From Chara braunii (taxonomy: Eukaryota > Streptophyta > Charophyceae > Charales > Characeae): 23,026 nucleotides of DNA. The position numbers were made by a program, and so were the translations under genes. The notes below the pieces were generated by a model. That model was not told where the DNA came from. It did no database searches and saw nothing but the letters and a program-made list of their open reading frames with translations. The DNA lies in the NCBI GenBank assembly GCA_003427395.1, contig BFEA01001281.1, forward strand, positions 47,477 to 70,502, in the 5' to 3' direction. Below, piece by piece: positions 8,740 through 16,040 of this stretch; the stretch's first letter is position 1; each line of letters starts with the position of its first letter.

Positions 8740-9566
8740 TGCAATCATACTCGCTTTCATTCACACTTTTCATGCATGCAAACAGTAGCGCAGCAAACTG
8801 GCGACATGCGCCCACTCAAAACTCAGAGATATGGAAACCCAGATACGAGTTCACTTTCAATGACTACGGCGACTCAGCGCCCAAACAACTCACTGTTCGC
8901 ATACACCGGATCACCCTGGATATCCCACACGCGATACTCTGCACTCACACACACACACACACTACACACTAACTCTAGCTATGGCGGCTATGGCTGTAAC
9001 TACCCTATCGCTATGCTACGCTCCTTCTCTCTCGCCCACTTCGGCTCCGGGCACACTGCAGACCTCCTTGCACAAGTCGTTGTGGCAGCGCTTCCGCATG
9101 GCTCACGCAGGAATGAATGAATGNCTGGGCGCTGCCTCTTGATTTATACTTCTGAAGCTCGTAGGTCTGCCCTTTTCCATCGGCCCATGGTGCTCGTGGT
9201 ACTTGCTGGACCGGACGGGGACTGACTGGACCTTATCGCTGACTGAATGGGGACTCACTGCTATCCTACCGCTATCGTACTGCGAACGTGCTGCAGTTAG
9301 TCCACCACTTGCCCACTTGCCCACTTGCTCGACCTTCTAGAAGGACCACAGCTAAGACTTCTAGAACTCACTAAGACTTCTATTCTACAGATCTACAGAT
9401 CGAACCCCTGCTACCTACGGACCCGTCTACTAGCTGTTACAAGTACACAGGGCGTGGGTTCAAGCCTTGGGGTCGACAACACAGATACTGTACACCGGTA
9501 GGGTAAGGGCTAGGGATCGAGCCCTGGGGTCTGCATCTGCTAGTGCAAAAGGTGAAAACCGTTTCA
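8740..9566 (-). repeat. 5' LTR of the gypsy element (827 bp)
   Basis: This is the promoter-bearing copy, because the primer site lies directly downstream of it in element sense. It starts TGAAACGG (9566 reading down) and ends GATTGCA (8740), followed by one spacer base and the primer-binding site. It contains one N at 9124 where the sister LTR has A. The right-hand target duplication CAGA follows at 9567-9570. Confidence 0.95.
9142..9148 (-). promoter_or_regulatory. Putative TATA box of the 5' LTR
   Basis: TATAAAT on the minus strand, in the context GAAGTATAAATCAAGAGGC. The same heptamer is kept at 1245-1251 in the 3' LTR and at 14763-14769 in the inverted solo LTR, although the surrounding LTR sequence has diverged. 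Conservation in all three copies supports it as the core promoter. The start site itself is not visible. Confidence 0.6.
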
Positions 9567-9570
9567 CAGA
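9567..9570. repeat. Target-site duplication, right copy (CAGA)
   Basis: Matches 844-847. A 4-bp duplication is also seen at the solo LTR (GCCA), so 4 bp is probably the staggered-cut length of this family's integrase. Confidence 0.8.
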
Positions 9571-9574
9571 TAAA

Positions 9575-9744
9575 GACTCTTAAACCACCAGTACTTGGCC
9601 CAGCTATCGGACACGGAAAAAAAATGAAGTAGAAATGTTTCTCGTTGGATGAATTTGGGCGCTCTTGTAGTGTCCCGTATGTTTCCTAAAATCGCGGCGC
9701 ATTAACGGGTACGACTTTAGGAAGTACTGGTGGTTTAAAGAGTC
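9575..9744. mobile_element. 170-bp structure with 22-bp terminal inverted repeats (possible MITE)
   Basis: GACTCTTAAACCACCAGTAC at 9575-9594 (the match extends to 9596) is mirrored by the reverse complement of 9722-9744, with a single extra T in the second arm. The 125 bp between the arms shows no open frame. Size and arm length fit a small non-autonomous DNA transposon or a foldback hairpin. No clear target duplication is visible (ATAAA on the left, AATTG on the right), so the class is open. Confidence 0.5.
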
Positions 9745-9750
9745 AATTGA

Positions 9751-9812
9751 TGGGCCTAGCTCAGTTGGTACACGCATCAATTGTTGGCTCACGGATCTGA
9801 GTTCGAATCCAT
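9751..9812 (+). other. tRNA-like sequence with Pol III box A and box B (tRNA pseudogene or SINE head)
   Basis: TAGCTCAGTTGGTA at 9757-9770 is a near-consensus box A (D-arm), and GAGTTCGAATCC at 9799-9810 is a near-consensus box B (T-arm). The spacing is tRNA-like. The D, anticodon, T and acceptor stems do not pair properly (for example CTGAG against CCATA in the T stem), so it is not a functional tRNA. Perfect 9-bp inverted repeats CAATTGATG (9744-9752) and CATCAATTG (9775-9783) surround box A. A SINE head or an old tRNA pseudogene are the main options. Confidence 0.5.
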
Positions 9813-10235
9813 ATGGAACAAGATGAATGAAACAAGATACTTCTGAATTACCTGGGGCCGGTCAGTTTGACGGCGATATTTGGAGAAAATTAAAAACGAG
9901 ACATTATATACTACTTTCCCTCCTACATGAATTTTTTTTTCTCCAAGGATCAGTGTCAAGTTCGTTAGATGGTAAGATAGCAGAGGATGGGCTTGGGCAT
10001 GATATGACGGCGTGTGGAGTTGAGTTCATAGATGCAATGCAACTTGAAGTGTTGGTCGAAAAATGGGATTAACATAAAAATTTCACAAGAAATCAAAGTT
10101 AGTTCTTCCAATTCCAAAAATTTCCAGTTTTATTTGACAAGTTTCCATCAAAAAATGAGTTTTCCCTTCGAACTACATCTATTTGTTGAAGATGGAATGA
10201 AAGCCAGGACGAGTCTATAGAATGTCTTAATTAAA
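9813..10235. other. Unassigned sequence downstream of the tRNA-like element
   Basis: No gene recognised. The start ATGGAACAAGATGAATGAAACAAGATA shows an internal AACAAGAT repeat. The rest is A+T-moderate, with a poly-T run near 9931-9938. If the tRNA-like head belongs to a SINE, this would be its body, but no tail or target duplication was identified. Confidence 0.4.
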
Positions 10236-10339
10236 AGATCAGCACGCAATAATGAGTCTCTAATGAGTCTCTAATGAGTCTCTATTACTCTCTAATGAGT
10301 TTCAATCATGAGATCAGCACGCAATAATGAGTCTCTAAT
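10236..10339. repeat. 11-bp minisatellite between 29-bp direct repeats
   Basis: The same 29 bp, starting AGATCAGCACGCAATAATGA, occurs at 10236-10264 and 10311-10339. Between and inside them the 11-mer AATGAGTCTCT recurs three to four times with variants (ATTACTCTCT, AATGAGTTTC). The array abuts the start of the Penelope-like relic, where direct terminal repeats are often found in such elements, but a link is not proven. Confidence 0.85.
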
Positions 10340-10389
10340 TGCTGACAGTCTCTCTCAGCTGCGCAGATGGCGCACAGCAGTTCTTTCAA

Positions 10390-10871
10390 GATGCCGACGG
10401 AATTTTACGGCGTCAACGTACCAAGCACCTACTCAAACTGCCTCGCGTGATGCCAACACATCTTTTCGGCAGCTACAACAGCAATTCGCCTTGGCACCTG
10501 TCGATAAAACATCACACAACATGGCAATCTGCTGCAAGCGCTGGTACGCGTATAAGTTATCACAGCATCTTGACAGTTCCCCCTACAATCAAGCATCGGA
10601 GACTGGGGCCAGCATCCTCAAACGCCATGCACTTTTCAACCAACGTTGGGGCTATCAACATACCGACACCCTGCCCTATCTCTACTTTGCACTCAATGCA
10701 CACAAATTTGAAATCTCCACCTGCCCTTCATCCAATTCTTGGAGTTACACAGCGAAACAACCTTTCCCAATCTGCACCTTGCTCAACTCACCGACCTTCA
10801 GTGACGGACCTGCACAACAGGCCCCCTCAGAAGCCTCTTGCAAGGACAACAATGGCCTCGCGCTCACTTAG
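10390..10871 (+). pseudogene. Penelope-like RT, N-terminal and fingers part
   Basis: A frame open from 10308 to TAG at 10871. The region FRQLQQQFALAPVDKTSHN, followed by CCKRWYAYKLSQHL, matches the family pattern of a basic stretch, PxDKxxxN, then CKxxYxxxL. LPYLYFALNAHK corresponds to the LPYLYxxxKxHK block. After HK the similarity seems to slip into the other forward frames (FIQFLELHSETTFPNLHLAQ resembles the expected FIxxS..TT..LS..L stretch), indicating small indels. The part before about 10390 has no recognisable domain. Non-functional. Confidence 0.65.
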
Positions 10872-10914
10872 CTACGCCCTTCAAGGTGTAATCAAGTCCC
10901 TGTGCAGTAAGGAT

Positions 10915-11140
10915 AATGAGCTTTATCAAGGAAATGGTGTACAATGTTGCTGGAGCGTGCAGAGTGCCAAGGAAGTCACTCTGGATCTCACGCAGAATGC
11001 GCAATCCCTTCGAGGCTGTACACCACATACAGCGGACTTTACAACTATGACCCGAACCTGTCACACGACAAGATTTTTAACAATGGTCTGAATGCTGTTC
11101 GTGAAGCACATGATTATGCTTTGGGGCAAATCTCACAGGG
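10915..11140 (+). pseudogene. Penelope-like RT, palm motif A segment
   Basis: In the frame through 10933 the text NGVQCCWSVQSAKEVTLDL leads to TADFTTM, equivalent to the D-F-S-T-L catalytic motif A (Asp codon at 11035-11037). Immediately afterwards the reading moves to a second frame, NLSHDKIFNNGLNAVREAH, which fits the helix after motif A. A one-base indel near 11042 explains the change. The segment ends where plastid sequence begins. Confidence 0.65.
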
Positions 11141-11330
11141 CAGAGGAGAAGATTGAGGTTGCTTTTAAAAGTTCACGGAGACGCTGTCCTCTAGCCAATT
11201 GGTTATGAATAGCTTTATCTAGATCTGAAGCAAACTGAGCGAAGGCTTCCAATTCTGTGAATTGAGCTAACTTTAATTTCAATTTTCCAGCTACTTGTTT
11301 CATTGCTTTAATTTGTGCAGTTGAACCTAC
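11141..11330 (-). pseudogene. atpA: Plastid atpA fragment inserted in nuclear DNA (NUPT)
   Basis: The minus strand translates as [36 protein letters not shown] and [14 protein letters not shown]. This is the conserved C-terminal region of the alpha subunit of plastid ATP synthase CF1. After LLK a one-base shift gives QPQSSPL, again matching the atpA tail, so one extra base has been acquired near 11162. Only about 60 residues are present, from VGS at 11330 down to SSPL at 11141. It cannot be functional: no start, no nucleotide-binding part, one frameshift. It sits exactly between the motif A and motif B parts of the Penelope-like RT and in opposite orientation. Confidence 0.92.
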
Positions 11331-11640
11331 TTGAGGTACAGATGTACATGACCGTAGGAGGTCCTCATCGTGGGGAGTGGGTTACTTCCCATGGGTCAGA
11401 CACCCTCGCGGTGTCAGAAATAGGGCAACATTTGTGGTTTGTGGTCTCTAATACTTATCTTTATACGAGGGATGGCACTCTGTGCCATCAGGTGGTCGGT
11501 ATCCCTATTATGGGCACTAACGCCGGACCAGAAGGTCATCGAGATCTGCGTGCTGCGCAAGCATATGCATTCACATACTGATTCATTGATGACATTCTAT
11601 CTTGGAAGACATTACCTCCGTCTCCTGCTCGGTATGGTCT
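11331..11640 (+). pseudogene. Penelope-like RT, motif B and YIDD-like segment
   Basis: The frame reads SEIGQHLWFVVSNTYLYTRD, then CHQVVGIPIMGTNAGPE, the equivalent of the QxxGIPMGTNxAP motif B. One additional Ile codon (11507-11509) sits inside the otherwise conserved GIPMGTN. The same frame meets TGA at 11579 and continues FIDDILSWKTLPPSP, resembling the catalytic YIDD motif C. The spacing between motif B and this FIDD is shorter than I expect for the family, so an internal deletion is likely. Confidence 0.68.
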
Positions 11641-11643
11641 TGA

Positions 11644-12060
11644 GTGTTAGACACTACTGAGCAAGGTGGGTCGTGTCTTTTCCTTGGGGCAAGAATCCTG
11701 GTTCGGCCTCGTGGCTCACTTCGCATTGGCATGTTTGATAAGGCCGAGGCCTGGACGTTCCCTGCCATACATTATCCCAGTGCTTCCTCCGGTGCCCCGG
11801 CTCATCAGCCTGCAGGTGTGCTCACGGGACAACTAACGAGATTCAAACATATATGAAACAATACCACCGACTTCAAAGCGGCAGTGACTTCCCTGACAGT
11901 GGCTGACACGACTTTTGCTTGTCAGGGGCCATCCTCCCAGTGTCCTGGCCAGAGGCTGGACTGCATATGTGCACGGCCAGCAGCGCCGGCTACCAACTCA
12001 TGTCACACTACTTTCAAACTGCTCCTCGCCACATGGTTCGCTGGGCAATTGCTCACCCAC
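11644..12060 (+). pseudogene. Penelope-like RT, thumb and C-terminal segment
   Basis: A third frame shows DTTEQGGSCLFLGARI, SLRIGMFDKAEAWTFPAIHY and AHQPAGVLTGQLTRFKHI. These match the FLG, YDKR-FPF and GVxxGxLxRxxxI blocks after the YIDD motif in this RT group. A TGA at 11854 interrupts it, and NNTTDFKAAVTSL follows in frame. Beyond 11919, AGYQLMSHYFQTAPRHMVRW may be the last conserved helix. After about 12060 nothing is recognisable. Confidence 0.6.
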
Positions 12061-12700
12061 TCCCGAAAGCTGATTCTGTGCGCAGGTCCTCCACCCAACC
12101 TCACACAAGAGACCATCACTCACCGCCTGACACCATTGTTGACCACATCCAGCATCAGCCCTCCGCACAATCAAACGCAGACAGCCCGCCCTCCCCTGTT
12201 ATCCCTGCTGAAATGGCAGACGCTAATGTCGATATGCCAACTCATCCAGAGACTATGCCAGCCAATAAACAATATAAACGCTGTAAGGGATGAAGGCCAG
12301 CATCCTACCAATACGACGACTGTTGCTGCTGCTGAAGGTATACCTCCTCCACCGCCACTGCTGTCACAGCCGCCTGCACCACCACCACCACCACCGCCTG
12401 CACCACCACCGCTGTCACGACTGTTGCTGCTGCTGCTGAAGGTTTGCGTTTTTGTTTTGACTTTTTTTGAATTTGGCTCTCGTTTTTTTGCAGGAATATT
12501 TGCCGAACGGTATCCGAGTTCAAGCCCATGTTCCATTAGCGATGTCACGACAGCTGCTGCCACTCCGCATTCCACTTGCGGCGACACCTGGGTCCTCATC
12601 ATCTGTGTTGTCATCATCTCCCTCTTGATCTTTTCAATAGGTCTGATCTGGCCTGTGATGGAAACTGACAAATGGAATTGTCAGAAAGGATAAGGTAGCA
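12061..12700 (+). other. Low-complexity tract with (CCA)n and (GCT)n runs; long open frame of doubtful reality
   Basis: An open frame at 11884-12693 (269 residues) crosses this region. It has a polyproline block (PPPPPLL, PPPPPPP) from the CCA-rich DNA near 12345-12415, then a leucine run, and ends with a hydrophobic stretch WVLIICVVIISLLIFSIGLI that would span a membrane. CGACTGTTGCTGCTGCTG occurs twice, near 12316 and 12417. The first third overlaps the retroelement relic, and the middle is simple sequence. I would not call it a gene without transcript evidence. A 52-bp GT...AG segment at 12442-12493 with a T-rich end looks intron-like. Confidence 0.3.
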
Positions 12701-14325
12701 GCAAATAACAGACAATATTTGTTTTTTAGATGAGAGCATTTGTTCATTCTCCTCGAGTCCTTGGTATATATTTGCTTGTAAAGACAGCTTCCTACTTTCA
12801 CAAATGGTCATTGGCGGGGGGGATTTGACTCAGCCATTGTGCTGGAAGCCGAAGTGCCACTTGGTTCTGCGCATGTGCCAGCTGCCATGCGTCTTCGTTA
12901 TCCTATTAGGTGGTGTGCAGTTCCTGGGTGCTTTTCCTGCTTGGCTTGGTAAAAAAACTCTCTGCCACATGTCACACCATTCTCTAATTGCGAGTTTCCC
13001 ATTCATTTGGAATTGTACATGTATTGTATTGTATTGTATGTGTATCTTCTTCGATTACACTTCATTAAAGTTCATTTGGAATAATATTCTTTTGTTCGGT
13101 TGGATATCGTCTTTCGCCTGTGTACCAACTTCACATCACTGCGATTTGTTGCGCAAAGGCCATATCACAGCATGGTTTGTGTAGCCCTTTGCATGTGGTT
13201 GTTTGCCTCCAGGACTTGCTGTGGTGCCTTGAACAATCTACCAACTCAGCACCATGAAGTTGACGAGGTGTTGAGCAGACCCAATTTTCTCGTTGTCATA
13301 TAGCGTTACAGTAGCATCCATCTTGCATCGCTTGTTGAGCATCGCGTCTGCTTTTGCTCAACAATTTAGTTCTGCGACTCCATAACGGTGATATCTGCGG
13401 CTCTGGTGCTTTCTCATTTCCATGCTGCATGTCGGCATGTAGAATATTCTTTAACTTGAAGGAGGCTATTTGTGGTGGTGGTGAGGGAGGGGGAATAAAA
13501 ATGGAAAAGCCGGAGATATCAGATGCGAGAATGGCGACATGGCTAACAAAAGATCTTATGTAAATCATGATCGTCAAACTTCCGCGTAAAACACGATTGC
13601 CGACTGCGGACATAGATAACAAATAATTATTGTGTAAAACATGATCTCCAAGCCTGGGCCTAACTTTCAGCCTTAGCTGAAAGTGGGTAAGGGCCCGAGC
13701 ATTCGGGCAGATTGTGGGGAGCCTGGCCCCCAATCTATGTGTCGGTCAGTTGGTCGGCCGAGCGGGCGCGTGGGCATGCGGCCAGGTGGTTAGTCAATGC
13801 TTTTGTTGTTTCGGTGATTTTGTTTTTCCTGATTTTGTTTGTGGCCGTCCCTCTGGGGTTTTGTTTTGCTCTCCTGCCATTATTTTCGTTTGGTGGCACG
13901 ATTCGTTCAGGGTGATTCCTCCCCCCGCCCCCGTCCCATCCTTTTTTCTTCTCTGTAGGATCCCGAGATCCAGGCCATGGAGCACACAATAAGGCGAAGC
14001 GCACATTCCAACAAGTCAGGCGGATGGCAAGGCCCAACCTCATGGGGCAGGCTGTGAAAGCATCACACATCCCACAAGACACCTTCACGGATACCAAGCA
14101 GCTGAAGGAGCCCCGAGGCCACCTTCGCCACCACTCTGTGCAGCCACTCTGATACCAAAGGACGCAGAGCCTCCTTATCCAGTTGTGACATCACCCAAGA
14201 CAAATGGCACGCACCATTCTGAGGATGGACACGATGACCACACCACAACATGGATGCATCCGCTCTCCCCGAAACCTACCAGATGAGGGTGCTAGAGCTG
14301 AGAATATTGGTGCTCGACACCGCCA
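12701..14325. other. Unassigned sequence
   Basis: No gene recognised on either strand. Visible items are a TGTATTGTATTGTATTGTAT run at about 13018-13040, a near-palindrome at 13656-13695, a T-rich stretch ending TTTTTTCTTCTCTGTAG near 13959 that resembles a 3' splice site, and TGGTATCAGAG on the minus strand at 14147-14157, identical to the core of the plant initiator-tRNA-Met primer site. Short frames present look incidental. Confidence 0.5.
13656..13695. repeat. Near-palindrome / hairpin
   Basis: GGGCC at 13656-13660 pairs with GGCCC at 13691-13695, and ACTTTCAG at 13663-13670 pairs with CTGAAAGT at 13677-13684 around a 6-base loop. The two stems are offset by unequal spacers. No T-run follows, so it is not a simple terminator. 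Confidence 0.7.
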
Positions 14326-15174
14326 TGAAACGGTTTTCACCTTTTAGCAGTAGCGGATGCAGTACCCAGGGTTCGATCCCTAGACCTCACCCTACCTATG
14401 TACAGTATCTCTATAGATCCCGAGAATTGAACCTGTGACCTGTGTATTCGCAGACAGTTGGTAGGTCTGTCGTAGGTCCATAGGCAGCAGGGGTTCGATC
14501 TGTAGGTCTATAGCGTAGAAGTCTTAGTGAGTTCCGGAAGCTTAGCTGTAGACCTTCTAGAAGGTAGGCAAGTGGGCAAGTGGTGAGGCAAGTGGTGGAC
14601 TAAACCGCAGTGCAACAGCAGTACAACGTCGGTAGGATAGCGGTGAGTCCACAGTCAGTCAGCGGAAGGTCCAGTCAGTCCCAGTCCGGTCCAGCAAGTA
14701 CCACAGGGGGACTGTGAGCACCAAGGGCCGATGGCAAAGGGCAGACCAACGATTTTCTGAAGTATAAATCAAGAGGCAGCGCCCAGCCATTCATTCATTC
14801 CTGCGTGAGCCATGCGGAAGCGCTTACACAGGGACTTGTGCAAGGAGGTCTGCAGATGAGCCCGGAGGACGCAGTGGGCAAGAGAGAGGGAGTTAGCATA
14901 GCGATAGGTTAGATGCAGCGATAGCTGCCATAGCTGTAGTTAGTAGTGAGTGTGTGTGTGTGTTCGAGTGTTAGAGTGATGCATGTGGGATATCCAGGGT
15001 GATCCAGTGTATGTGAACAGTGAGATGTTTGGGCGACAATGTCGCCATAGCCAATTGAGAGTAAACTCGTATCTGAAAGCCATATCTCTGAGTTTTGAGT
15101 GGGTGCATGTCGCCAGTATGCTGCGTTGCTGTTTACATGCATGAAAAGTGTGTTTGAGAACGAGTCTGATTGCA
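14326..15174 (+). repeat. Solo LTR of the same gypsy family, inverted
   Basis: Starts TGAAACGGTTTTCACC and ends GATTGCA, exactly the LTR ends of the large element but on the plus strand. Internal landmarks are shared: the TTCTAGAAGG region, the TATAAATCAAGAGGCAGCGC promoter block at about 14763, CATTCATTCATTCCTG, GGATATCCAGGGTGATCC, and the CATGCATGAAAAGTG block. It is clearly more diverged than the two LTRs are from each other. It is flanked by GCCA on both sides (14322-14325 and 15175-15178). No primer site or internal region adjoins it. The likely origin is LTR-LTR recombination of an older insertion. Confidence 0.92.
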
Positions 15175-15178
15175 GCCA

Positions 15179-15605
15179 TGTCCACCACCTGCGAATAACC
15201 ACGAACTGCACCGCGGCTGACGGTTAGGCGCCAATCGTCGTCGGAGGATGAGTGAGGGTGACCGGAACGAGCTACCAGCCAGCACCACAGCATTAAAAAG
15301 CCCCTACAGCTGCCACCACGCGCAGGGGAATCATGGAAGCCCTCCAAGAGAGATGTCTCGAGGCCCAAACGGGCGCTGGCTGTCGACCATCCAGGGATGA
15401 TTCGCCTCCCCCACGCGAACAGGAAGCCACCGAAAGCATGTGCAGAGAGTGCCTCGTAACTCGAGTGCAAGGTCCCAAAACTCACGCCTCGAATGTCGCC
15501 CTCGACTGCAAGGGGCCTGCCAAGCACGCCCCTTTTCAGTGCGATTTTGGCCCCACACTTTTTTGTTTTTTTGGAGGATTGATTTGTTTTCTTCTTTGGT
15601 GATGG
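15179..15605. other. Unassigned sequence after the solo LTR
   Basis: No gene recognised. A minus-strand open frame from 15638 crosses the solo LTR end and has no family signature. A T-rich stretch lies at about 15559-15600 (TTTTTTGTTTTTTTGG). Confidence 0.5.
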
Positions 15606-16040
15606 GGTGATTCCTTTGTTGTAACCATCAGTGCACATGTGTGCTGGTCAACATTGATGTGCGGTTGACCAGTGAGCGAACATCGTGCACTGTGAACATC
15701 GACCCATGCCACCATTGCGTTGAAGGAGAGTTCAGCAGGAAGGGCAGGAGGAGAGTATGGGTAGGAGGAGAGGAGGGGGAGGAGGGGGAGGAGGAGAGGA
15801 GGGGAAGGGCGGGGTGGGGAGGTGATTCCTTTGTTGTAACCATCAGTGCACGTGTGCTGGTCAACATTGACGTGCGGTCGACCAGTGAGCGAACATGCAC
15901 TGTGAACATCGACCCGTGCCACCATTGCATCGAAGGAGAGTTCAACAGGAGGGGCAGGAGGAGAGTATGGGTAGGAGGCGAGGAGGGGGAGGAGGAGAGG
16001 AGGGGAAGGGGGAGAAGGAGAAGAGGGGCAGGAGGAAGAG
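15606..16040. repeat. Two-copy tandem duplication, period ~215 bp
   Basis: GGTGATTCCTTTGTTGTAAC begins copy one at 15606 and copy two at 15821. Both run through CATCAGTGCAC, a GGTCAAC palindrome, GTGAACATCGACCC, CCACCATTGC, GAAGGAGAGTTCA, and into a GGAGGAGAGG-rich purine tail. They differ by scattered substitutions and short indels, so the duplication is not recent. A minus-strand frame is open across both copies, but this follows from the repeat and is not evidence of coding. Confidence 0.93.

Larger units (their letters stand above)
848..9566 (-). mobile_element. Full-length Ty3/gypsy chromovirus-type LTR retrotransposon, coding-defective
   Basis: An 8.7-kb element read on the minus strand. 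Two direct long repeats (848-1683 and 8740-9566) begin TGAAACGG and end GATTGCA in element sense. They are flanked by the same 4-bp sequence CAGA at 844-847 and 9567-9570. Just inside the upstream LTR is an initiator-tRNA-Met-like primer site, and just inside the downstream LTR is a purine tract. The internal order is leader, gag, protease, RT, RNase H, integrase, chromodomain, which is Ty3/gypsy order. The LTRs differ by roughly 3% by eye plus small indels, so insertion was not recent. Gag has a nonsense codon and frameshifts, there is a stop before the protease segment and a frameshift after it, and RT has one nonsense codon, so this copy cannot supply its own full set of proteins. Confidence 0.95.
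10308..12060 (+). mobile_element. Decayed Penelope-like retroelement (RT relic)
   Basis: Successive frames on the plus strand carry, in order, the landmarks of Penelope-like reverse transcriptases: PVDKTSHN (about 10497), LPYLY with HK following (10671), NGVQCCW (10933), motif A ADFTT (11032), NLSHDKIF, motif B GIPIMGTN (11498), a YIDD-like FIDDILSW (11582), FLGARI and FDKAEAWTFP (from about 11680), and GVLTGQLTRF (about 11815). Frame changes and stops separate them, and a plastid fragment interrupts the middle. No GIY-YIG endonuclease module was recognised on either side. The family call rests on remembered motif order and was not searched. Confidence 0.7.

Noticed and set aside
9751-9812. 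Functional tRNA gene
   Set aside because: Box A and box B are good, but the D, T and acceptor stems do not pair, so it is kept only as a tRNA-like sequence.
12804-13184. 126-codon frame rich in hydrophobic and Cys residues
   Set aside because: No recognisable domain, no splice or promoter context. Frames of this length are expected by chance here.
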